Assembly (NCBI RefSeq): GCF_019703515.2
Contig: NC_059347.1
Coordinates: 26,552,501-26,616,500 of the forward strand
Reading direction: 5' to 3'
DNA from: Myxocyprinus asiaticus
Taxonomy: Eukaryota; Chordata; Actinopteri; Cypriniformes; Catostomidae
Length of the DNA: 64,000 nucleotides
Both the position numbers and the translations under genes were made by a program. The number at the start of each line of letters is the position of its first letter. Positions within the stretch are counted from its first letter, which is position 1. The notes under the pieces are model-generated. The model was not told the origin of the DNA and did not search any database. It saw only the letters and a program-made list of their open reading frames with translations. This document shows positions 13,901-25,900 of the stretch, one piece after another.

Positions 13901-16900
13901 CTCGAGTTTCCTCGAGAGGGAACTAGTTATTGCACAAACAGCTTGTGTAATTTGCAGTATGTGTGTACACTAAGCATATAAACACAAACAGTTATTGCAC
14001 ATGACTGAACCATTATTACACATCATGAGGAGATTGATAAAAAAAAAAAAATGCTGTGCAGATTATGTACACAAAATCTGGCCTTGAAACGTCTTCTGTT
14101 ATAACACAAGACTTTGTTTGTGTATTATCACAATCCGCAAAGTATAATTTTCCCACCAAGCTGGATCTTTTTTGTCAGTCTTCTCATTCTGTGCAGGTCC
14201 TGTGTTGCCACAAAGACACAAACTACATTTACATTCATCTTAATAATATGTTAATAATCCTACTAATAGTGAGTATCAGCATGACCAGAATGAAATTTCT
14301 TTCGAAATGAAATAGGTGGTGCAGATCTGTTCAATATAAAAATACTTGTTTAAACCATTGAAACCATTTACATTTACATTTATGCATTTGGTTTTGTTTG
14401 GAGTACATTTGATGCACATGTAAATTAATATTTTAATTGAATTTGAAAATATCATTTTGAGTCTGCAGCTGGATTAAATTTAATTTGGATTGCCAGATGC
14501 ATATAAACATAGTTAATATCACCCATGACAAACTTATAATGCCACTTCAGACTTCAGCAACAAAATTGAACGTTCATTTGGTTACATACACAACAGAACA
14601 GAAGGAGTGGAGTGTGTAATCCAATGACATAGCTGGTAGGAAAATCACACTTTTATTCCTAATAGAAAGAGCTTGGACTCACCTTGAGGGATTACCAAGA
14701 GGTCACAAAGGTGGTGTCAATCTGTGACAAACCATAAAAATTAACTCACTTCACAGAAGTTCAGGTCAGAGAAATCATAGAATCTTTCATTTTACATGGG
14801 AATCTATTCCTTCTTGCTGAACTCAGCGGTATATGTCCTTAGAAAGCTGGCCAATGTTTGACAGTATTTTTATGCAAGCTCTCCATGCAGAATAAACCAG
14901 AGCTGATGTTATTACTGGAAGGCCTCAGCTGTTGACTGACTCTGAGGAGATGCCCCCTTGCCCCTTTTGGCAGAATGCTGGATTGAGAGACTGGTTGTCT
15001 CTTGTGGTCCAGAGACATGGACAGATTGGAATTGTAAGCACAGACTGAGGTGTAGTTCGCTTTGTGTGAAAACCTTGTGGCTTGTCAAACTTTTTTAAAA
15101 GGCTTTTTTTTTTTTTGCTCACTTGAATGATGATGTCATCCCTGCTTTCTAAAATTAGGTAAATTAATTAAGATTTGTTATGGTGGTTTAGACCAGTTAT
15201 GCATTTTTATCGATTTCATATAGATAATTATTGTTCAAGTGGCATCAATCACTTAATTGTATTTTATATCAATTTATTAAGATTTTATGTCTTCTTTCAC
15301 AAGCTTTAAGGCTTCATTTTTGTGTTACGTTGGACAAGAATCCCCTTACTTTTTCCTCTCTAAAAGAGAGCTCAGAGGTAAACATTAGCATTCTGTCAGT
15401 CAGACACAAACACTAGGGGTTGCTTAAGATGTGCCCTGCTAATACTTTAATCAGCCCTTTACACTGCTCTGGTAATGCACTTCAGGGTCTATAATCTGGT
15501 TTCCATTTAACATTAGTGACCTCACTTCACTCCTCAATCATGACCTCAAACACTCCAGAAAACAGTCTTGTCCATACGATTTCTCAACTTCATGATTAAC
15601 AAAGTAAACAATTTGTTAAATCTTAAATCTGGTGTAATGGCTCATCTCCAAAAGGTGACATTTTATCCCCTTTATTTGCTACCTAAAGCTAAGCAAGACA
15701 AACATTGTAATCATATTAACACAGTTGTTAAAACATCAGGATTGTTGCTTAATTTAGCTGACAAGTGTAATACAATAATAACCATAAGACCAATGGAAGA
15801 TTTTCCTATGGTATAAATGTTAAAGCGAATAAACAAATATACAACATACAGATCACAATATAAGGGTTGTTGACATGAAATAGTTTTGGAAGAATCAACT
15901 ATACACTTTCTTTCATACATTCAAATACATTTTAATCTAAACCTTGATGCTGAAACATCAAGACATGTCATGCTTCAACCACTCATAGATGATCAATGGT
16001 GTTACTGATGAGTGAGAGGTCAGTCCCATCCTGTCAGTCCCATATGCTTGGGTGCTCCAGAGTAAATGTTTTTCACTGTGCTTGCTTGTGGTCTTCTTTT
16101 TTCAATGGTTAACTAAACTGCTTTCCCTGCTAGTTCAATAAGGCATTTTTTTGGTTTATGTATTGTCAGTATACTGGGGAACTAGTTTATTAATCATACA
16201 TGGTAACTTCTTTTGATGAGGTTTGTAAACTGTCAAATCAGATTTACTAGCTTCCTACTTCATTAACATGTCAATTAATGGATCTGGAGATTTTGAATGT
16301 TTGTATTATTTTAACTATTAAACTGAGTTCAAATGAGTTAAAATTGTTTTATAAACCCACTAAGCTTTAGGCATTGTATAATTACACTTTTAGCTGCTAA
16401 AATGGCATTTGCAATGATGACCTTGGAGACAGACACCAGTTGAAGTTTCTTAACAACAGTTTATGGTTATGTGAGAAGGGTGTGCTAATTATCTTTGGCT
16501 TGTAAATTACACATTTGGCATAACCTCAAAGGCAAATGACACTGCCTTTGAAGTTGGCCAATCTATCATGTGTAGGAACAACAACAACCCTTAGCAGTCA
16601 CTTAATTTACCAGTACTTTGTACTGGTAACCACTGGTTCCTGTAAGTTAAAAGCAAAAGAATGCAGGACCCACAGTTGGCGGTTGTTGAACCCCAGAATG
16701 AACAATCCTGCATATAGTCATCAATCTTTGTGATTTCCATTTCTTGGACAGTTGTGGTTGTTAGTTTCATCTCACCTCATGAAGGGATTGGCACAAAAGC
16801 TTGCTGGGCAGTCTGTTTAATGAGGTCATTCGTTGAAGCTTGATTTGTACACTTTGTTCATCTATTCTGCCTCTTTACTGAGCTTCATTAAAATACCATC

Positions 16901-19900
16901 CTCTTCTCACTTGTGTCCAGCTGAAGAACAAGTTTATGAAGAAACTACCCAGAGATGCTGAAGCTTCCAATGTTCTCGTTGGAGAAGTGGACTTCCTAGA
17001 CAGTCCTTTTGTGGCCTTCGTGAGGCTGCAGCAGGCTGTTATGTTGGGGGCGCTGACTGAAGTGCCTGTGCCCACTAGGTATGATCTGCCTCCTCCCTTA
17101 AGGCCAAAGACCAAAGAAAATGTTGCGTGAAAGGGGTTTTAAGTAACTTGAATAACTTGAATCGGAGCTGATCAAGATCTGAGCAGCAGCACACCCCCAC
17201 CTCAACAGGCGCTCCGCAAAACAGCAATTTAGATTTCATGGGGTCTTTAAAAAAAATGCAATTTTTTACTGTAGGTATACTATTTATTTATTTATTTATT
17301 CATTATTATTTTTATTTTTTTACTGTCTTCCTCAGATTTCTGTTCATTCTTCTTGGGCCCAAAGGCAAAGCCAAGTCATATCATGAAATCGGCAGAGCAA
17401 TTGCTACCCTGATGTCTGATGAGGTATGTACAGGCAATCTTAGCTAATGTTCTATCCTAGTTTGCGTCATACATTTGATTTGATTTGATGTCCTAAATAG
17501 AGTGCCTGCACTGTTCTAAATAGAGTCCACTGTGCTTGGAATGTTCTGTTATGCTATTAAATAACATACAAATGGTTTCTGCTTGGATTAGTCAAATTAG
17601 GAAAAAGTTAGCCAGTAATCATCGTTCTCTTATCAAGGTCTTCCATGAAATTGCATACAAAGCCAAGGACAGACAAGATCTCCTTGCTGGCATTGACGAG
17701 TTCTTGGATGAGGTCATCGTCCTCCCACCAGGAGAATGGGACCCTGCCATCAGAATAGAGCCTCCCAAATCCTTGCCATCTTCAGATAAAAGGTAATTAG
17801 TATAGGGAGTCCATGTATGCCCGTAATCTTTTCTTTTAGCCGAAGCACCGCCAATATCCCAATTTCTGTCATGTGGAATTCTGTCATCATTCACCATCAA
17901 GTTGTTCCAAACCCATATGACTTTCTTTCTTCCATGCAACACAATAAGGAGATTTTAGACAGAATGTTAGCCTTGGTCACCATTTACTTTCAGTGAATGT
18001 GGTTTTTTTATGTATATTTTGAAAGTGAATGGTGACCGAGACTGTCAGTCCCTAACATTCTGTTTAACATCTTTTGTGTTCCACAGAATATGAAGTGTCA
18101 CACGGGTTTGGATTTATGATTTATGATTGAATTATGATTTTTAGAAGAATATTTCAGCTCTGTAGGTCAGTACAATGCAAATGAATGGGTGCCAAGATTT
18201 TGAAGCTCCAAAAAGCAAATGCAGGCACCATAAAAGTAATCCATGCGACTCCAGTAGTAGAGAATTGTCATTTTTGGGTGAACTATTCCTTTAAGGGCTC
18301 TTGTCAGATCTGGATGAATTTGTCAATAAGAAGAGAGGTTTTGAAACATTTCTAGTAATTATTACGGTGAAAACATGAACAATGCCCACAGGGACATTAT
18401 ATATAATGCTGAAATATAAACCAAAGCAAGATCATGCTTTATTAATGCCTACTTTCGCTATTTCATAGCTTTTTATTCTTATTTCAGTGTAGTTACAGTT
18501 TTCAGTTTTGAAATCATTTAGAATATTAGTTCTCTACACAGTACCGCCGCTACCTAAACGCAGAGTATGCCGCCTGCATAGTGCACCTCGCGCAGAAATG
18601 CTGTCTGTTCGCGCTCCAGTTGTCAATTGCACATTCGGCAGAGCAAAAGGCATTCACACTTAATGTGGATGTTTACATGGATTTATACAGTTAATCCGCC
18701 CGAAATAGCTGCAATAGTTTCCAGTACACCCGAGAGGGTGCGGGGTACATGCGTAAATACTGTTTATGACATGCGGGATGCGGGACATAGCACACTGATA
18801 TATTGCTGCAGATTTAAAATGTACACTTAAAAACTGATGTCATAAGAGCCCATATTTACAGAATCACCATGAAAATGACCATCACCATGACAGAAAAGCC
18901 TGCATTAGCATTAGAGCCACAACTTACCTCAGCGTTTTGCCTTAAGTTGGAGCTGCAATTTTAATCTTGAAATACCCACTTTTCTTGGTTTAAAATGGTG
19001 TTGCATGACGAAACTATTCTTTTTTCACTGTGCGGAGCAAAGAAAGTGTTTCACTTTGTATGAAGAGCTCGATGCAGCAGCAGTGATGGACTTGGCTTGA
19101 GTGACAGTATGTGACAGCAAGCGCAGCTGTGTGAACTTCCGCTGTCGTAAAAGTCCCATTTGGTAATCTCTCAATAATTTATGCATGAATTAAAATTAAT
19201 CCCAGTAATGTAACGAAAGGAACGCCACCCATTGTAACGAAGTAAAAGTAAAAAATTTTAATTCGAAATTTACGAGAGAGTAAAAAGTACCCACTTTTAA
19301 ACCTACTCTAAAAGTACATTTCTTCCAAAAAGTTACTCAAGTAAATGTAACAGTGTAAATGTAGGGTGTTATTACCCACCTCTGGTTCTGTGTTAACAAA
19401 GACCAGCCATTCAATTAAAGAGGAGTTGGAAAAAGAGCAGAGCAGCAGTTAATTAGAAAAAGTATGTCACCTCTTTTTGGCTTTAGGTGAATTGACAGCT
19501 GGCTGCGGTATTAATCTGCACCCACACTGACAGCACAGTGCACTGGCTATTCAGCCCACACCACCCCTAACACAGAATTATGTACACTTGTCATGCAGTC
19601 ACACCAAAACACAGTGTACACAACACACTACATGCAAAAATTCCTCATAAAACATTCATGGAATGTTGAATATGATGATGGCTCAGTTATAATATCTATC
19701 TGTTTATCTAGCTGTCTGTCCGTCTAATTAATCATGTTGTTGCGATTGTGTCACATGGCAGTACCATGGTACTTTGATACAATATATACATTGGCACTGA
19801 ATGATTACTATATCCATATACTGTACCATGGTATTTACATGGTACCCAAAGGTACTTTAAATAATTCCATAGTATTACCATGTCCAAATATATGTATCTT

Positions 19901-22900
19901 GTCTTTTCTTTCATACTGCATAAGTAATTTGTGTGGGCCACCAATATCCAAGCTCACAATATCATGTGTTTTAAAATGATAGATAACTTAAAAATCAAAA
20001 TAAATTACTGAATGAATGTATGGAAAAAGATGCAAGGAAAGTGAATGGTGACTGAGAATAACATACTATCGAACATCTCCTTTTGTGTGCCACGGAAGAA
20101 AGAAAAACATGAGGATGTGTAAAAGACTAAATTAAAATTCTCTCATCAATTAACCGCCCACCCCATGCCATCCCAGATGTGTATGACTTTCTTTCTTCTG
20201 CAGAACACAAATGAAGATTTTTAGAAGAATATCTCAGCTCTGTAGGTCCATACAATGCAAGTGAATGGGTGCCACAATTTTGAAGCTCCAAAATGCACAT
20301 AAAGTCAGCATAAAAGTAATCTAAAAGACTCCAGTGGATAAATCGATGTCTTCTGAAGCCATATGATAGGTGTGGATGAGAAACAGATCAATATTTAAGT
20401 CAGTTTTTACCATAAATTCTCCTCCCTGCCCAATAGGGGGTGATATGCATGAAGAATGCAAATCACCAAAAACAAAAGAAGAAGGACTTAAATATTGAAT
20501 TAATTCTTACCCACACCTGTCATATCGCTTCAAAAGATATGGATTTAACCACTGCATTCTTATGGATTACTTTTATGCTGTGTTTATGTGCATTTTGGAG
20601 CTTCAGAATTTTGGCACCCATTCACTTGCACTGTGAGGACCTACAGAGCTGAAATATTCTTCTAAAAATCTTAATTTGTGTTCAGCAGAAGAAAGAAAGT
20701 CATACACACCTGGGATGTTATGAGGGTGAGTAAATGATGAGAGAATGTTCATTTTTGGGTGAATTATTCATTTAAGTTATTCCACTTCAGGCTGGGAACC
20801 TTAAAATGACCCATGAAGAGTCTCTCTTTTGTCCTGTTTCTTTCTCTGTTCTATTTTTACTCCTCTGCAACTGTCATTTGAGCACTTCAATTACATTTAC
20901 TGTCTTGTTCAACTATCTCTATTTTATGTTGTCCAGAAAGAACATGTATGCTGGAGGGGACAGTACACAGATGAATGGAGACACGCCTCACAGCGATGGA
21001 CACGGGGGTGGGGGCCACGCAGTAGGTGATGAGCTGAAAAAGACGGGGAGGTGAGTCTTTTAGTCTTCATCTCTTTCTACAAACTGCTTTCTGTCCTCTG
21101 TAATCCCACTACCCTTAAGGTAATGTTTGTATAAATTCTTCTGAATTTATTTCTGATTATGCTGAAACTATGAACACCTTTGTTTATTTCAGATAAAGGG
21201 TTCATTTTGACCTCCATTCAAAATTAATAGGATTGTCTTAATGTTAGACAAACATTGAAGTCAGCATGTGCTCTGTTCACTAGAAACAGTTATGGTTTGA
21301 TTTAATGTTCCTGTTTCAGTACAGTCCCACTGTTGGTTTTAGAAACACTCTGACCTTTGGCAAAGAACTGTTTTGTAGTCTTAGTTACAATTTATTTCTA
21401 ATGTACAGTACACCTGGATTTGTGTATATTAATTAGGGCTGGCCCCGACCAAAGATTTTCCAAGTCGACTAGTAGGGGTTAATTTAAGCCATTAGTCGAC
21501 TAGTCGCGTGTTTATGATATTAGTTTAATTCATTAAATATATATATATTGGGGGGCATCAGAAAATGGTTTGATTTCCAGGGCTGAGAAAGAATGTTATA
21601 AGTAACATTGCTAACACTGTTCTACATTACAGAGAAATACTAAACTGTAATAATGAGCCTTTAAAATATAAATGTTACAACCGCATGCACGAAGCGAGCC
21701 GCAGCGACACTGGCAAAAGCGATAATGATACTAAATGTGTCTGAAAAACCAGTATGGAGACTGTCTGAACATTTTGTTAATTTATAGAGAGAAATGGACA
21801 TTAGGGTTGTGCCGACAGACGATGATCTCGGGGATCGACGATGGTCAGAGTGATCGCCAATACCTGATGACTTTGACCACGTTAAGACGATATTTGGCTT
21901 GTTTTCCCATTAATGTATAACATTATTATTATTATTAGGCTATTATTATTATCAAATTAATATTACAAATAATTTGCTCGTAGACACACAGACACGCGCT
22001 TGATGAAACACACTTTATTATATAATTTAGAACAGATGACAGAAAAGCATCTATGCACATGTAGGGCACGCTGTTTGTACGGTCTTGTGGAACACGCGCA
22101 TGTAAAAGATTCTTACTCTTTCTTTGTTTCTGAAAGTTTTTTTTTTTTGCAAGAACAGTATCATCTGTAAGTGCTGCAAATAATCTCAGACACCTCAGCT
22201 CAGGAGGTGCTTTGAGTTCAGTTCTCTTTATTTCCACAGAGCAGTTAATTGTGACCACAACTCTGCAGCTTATAGCCTACATCTGTGATTAAAATATAAA
22301 ATAATAAAAAAACACATTTACCTCAAACCATGATTTATATTTCAGTGATTATTATTATCATTATAATTGTTATGTTTACATTTAGAATTGTTTTTATGTC
22401 TACATTTGTGTAAGTAATTTTCCACCTGCATGTTTAGACAGATACTTGGCTGACGGTAAATGGAAGGTTACTTATATACATATATTATTTTTTTTTGCTT
22501 TTTCGTTTCGTTTGGAGTGCAATTTGAATTTAGAAATGTATTTGATTTAAGTTTTTCGTTGTTTCAATAAATTATTGCAATTTTCAATGCAAAATCACTA
22601 AAGCAAGAATATTCACCAATCCCTCAGCCCCGGGGTTTCCGATAAAATTGGATATTGCGATATATATATATATATATATCGCAATATCCAATTACATATA
22701 TATAAACTCAGCAATAAAAGAAATGTCCCCTCACTTTCAAATGCTTTTATTTTATTTTCATTGTAAATATTTGTATGAACATAAAAAGATTCAACAACTC
22801 AGACATAAACTGAACAAGTTTCACAGACATGTGACTAACAGAAATGGAATAATGTGTCCCTGAACAAAGGGGGGGGTCAAAATCAAAACTGGTGTGGCCA

Positions 22901-25900
22901 CCAGCTGCATTAAGTACTGCAGTGCATCTCCTCCTCATGGACTGCACCAGATTTGCCAGTTCTTGCTGTGAGATGTTACCCCACTCTTCCACCAAGGCAC
23001 TTGCAAGATCCTGGACATTTCTGGGGGGAATGGCCCTAGCCCTCACCCTCCGATCCAACAGGTCCCAGACGTGCTCAATGGGATTGAGATCTGGGCTCTT
23101 CGCTGGTCATGGCAGAACACTGACATTCCTGTCTTGCAGGAAATCATGCACAGAACGAGCAGTATGGCTGCTGGCATTGTCCTGCTGGAGGGTCATGTCA
23201 GGATGAGCCTGCAGGAAGGGTACCACATGAGGGAGGAGGATGTCTTCCCTGTAACGCACAGCGTTGAGATTGCCTGCAATGACAACAACCTCAGTCCGAT
23301 GATGCTGTGACACACCGCCCCAGACCATGACAGACCCTCCACCTCCAAATCAATCCCCCTCCAGTGTACAGGCCTCAGCGTAACACTCATTCCTTCGACG
23401 ATAAATGCGAGTCTGACCATCACCCCTGTTGAGACAAAACCGTGACTCGTCAGTGAAGAGCACTTTTTGCCAGTCCTGTCTGGTGACGCTGTTGCCGGTG
23501 ATGTCTGGTAAGGACCTGCCTTACAACAAGCCCTCAGTCCAGCCTCTCTCAGCCTATTGCGGACAGTATGAGCACTGATGGAGGGATTGTGCGTTCCTGG
23601 TGTAACTCGAACAGTTGTTGTTGCCATCCTGTACCTGTCCCGCAGGTGTGATATTCGGATGCATGATCCTGTGCAGGTGTTGTTACACGTGGTCTGCCAC
23701 TGCGGGGATGATCGGCTGTCCTTCCTGTCTCCCTGTAGCACTGTCTTAGGCGTCTCACAGTACGGACATTGCAATTTATTGCCCTGGCCACATCTGCAGT
23801 CCTCATGCCTCCATGCAGCATGCCAAAGGCATGTTCATGCAGATGAGCAGGGACCCTGGGCATCTTTCTTTTGGTGTTTTGGAGATATATATATCGTGAA
23901 GGGGGGAACAAAACAAATTTATTCACACACATGATGTATTTTCCCTGACAATGAAATACCCATCTGGTAGAGAATGCAGAGATAAAATAGGTTCTGTGCC
24001 AGAGAGATTGACAACTGTTGTAAAGCCATCTTTCAAAAAGTTGAACAACACACATTTTAATTGCACTTAATTTTTTTCCAGTTTCATTTGAATTTTTTGT
24101 TAAATTAAATAAAGTTCAAAGTTTTAAATCGAGGTGTCTTGCTTTATTGTGCAGGCTTATCCCTATCCCTGCTTAACGAAAATTACCCCCTAGTACCACC
24201 TAGCGACCAACAGACCAATAAAAACTTGGTCGACCAAGACTCTTCTCATCGACTAACATTTTGTCGACTGTCAGGGGGCAGCCCTAATATTAATAATACC
24301 AAGAAACATACTACTGTGTAAAATATTATTTTGTCTACATATAACTTCGAACTTCAATTAAAAATACACATTTAAACAGAAGATGACAGATTAAAGGGAT
24401 AACTTACTTAAAAAAGAAAATTCATTTACTCGCCCTTAAGTGACTTTCTTCCGTTGAACAGAAAAGCAGATGTTAGTCTCAGTCACTATTCCCATTCATT
24501 GTATGGAGAAATAATGCAATGAAAGTGAATGGTGACTAAGGCTGTCAGTTCAATTATGTCACATTTATTTTGTGTTCCTCGGAAGGCATATGGGTTTGGA
24601 ACAGCATGAGGGTGAGTAAATGATGACAGAATTTTCATTTTTGCCTTTAAGAACTAATGTGTAGATATTTAATGAAAACAAATGTGCCATCTTTGACATA
24701 TGCAAGGATCTTTTTTATGGACTTCAGTTCGGCTTTCAACACCATCATCCCAGCTATACTCCAGAATAAATTACACCAACTCTCTGTTCCCACGTCTATC
24801 TGTCAGTGGATCACCAGCTTTCTGACGGACAGGCAGCAGCTAGTGAGACAGGGGAAATTCACTCCTTCACATGTACAATCAGCACTGGTGTCCCCCAGGG
24901 ATGTGTGCTCTCCCCACTACTCTTCTCCCTGTATACAAATGACTGCACCACCAAGGACCCCTCTGTCAAGCTCCTGAAGTTTGCAGACAACACTACTGTC
25001 ATCGATGACGATGAGTCTGTATACAGAAGGAAGGCTGAACGGCTGGCTCAGTGGTGTAGTCAAAACAACCTGGAGCTGAACACGCTCAAAACGGTGGAGA
25101 TGATTGTGGACTTTAGGAGGAACACCCCAAAATTGACCCCCCTCACCATTCTGAACAGCGCTGTGGCAGCAGTGGAGTCATTCAGGTTCCTGGGCACTAC
25201 CATCTCACAGGACCTGAAGTGGGAGACACACATTGACTCCATTGTGAAAAGGTCCAGCAGAGGTTGTACTTCCTTCGCCAGTTGAGGAAATTCAACCTGC
25301 CACAGGTGCTGCTGATACAGTTCTACTCAGCAGTCATTGAGTCTGTCCTCTGCACTTCAGTAACTGTCTGGTTTGGTGCAGCTTCGAAATCGTATATCAG
25401 AAGACTACAAAAGACACTTTGGACTGCTGAGAGGATTACTGGTTGCCCCCTGCCCTCCCTTCAAGAACTATACACTTCCAGAGTGAGGAAAAGTGCTGGA
25501 AAAATCACTCTGGACCCCACTCACCCAGCCCACTACCTTTTTGAACTGTTGCCTTCTGGCAGGTGCTACAGAGCACTGATCACCAGAACTGTCAGGCACA
25601 GGAACAGTTTTTTCCCTCAGGCTATTCATCTCATGAACAGTTAAAACTGCCCCATTGAGCAATGATTTATAGTCTATTTAACTTAATAACTTAGTCTATT
25701 TATATTTATCCAACATACCATACCTCTTCTGCCATTACATTCCCTTGCTTCTGTATATAACATATTTGTATTTGTATATTGTATATACGTATATATATAT
25801 ATATGCTTTATTTTCTGTTCACTTTTTATTTTTATTCTATTTTTTCTTGTTGTTGTATTGTTTTTGCACTGGAAGCTTCTGTCACCAAGACAAATTCCTT

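Larger units (their letters stand above)
10660..13922 (-). mobile_element. DIRS-like retrotransposon, copy 2, truncated
   Basis: Homology to copy 1 starts near 10660 (ATGTGCCAATATTG, compare 4561) and runs to a right terminal repeat ending about 13922. On the minus strand it has the gag-to-RT linker, RT (11656-11139 with [20 protein letters not shown] and YLDD) and RNase H-like sequence to about 10660. The recombinase, internal complementary region and left ITR are absent. Several frameshifts are present. It lies in the next slc4a4 intron, in the same orientation as copy 1. Confidence 0.85.
21434..24286. mobile_element. hAT-like DNA transposon with perfect 8-bp target duplication
   Basis: Terminal inverted bases TAGGGCTG and CAGCCCTA are flanked by identical 8-bp ATATTAAT at 21426-21433 and 24287-24294. 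Subterminal GTCGACTAGTCG-type motifs near both ends match fish hAT non-autonomous families. No transposase of its own was seen. The interior holds a broken Tc1-like element in the minus orientation, so this is a nested insertion. Confidence 0.85.
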
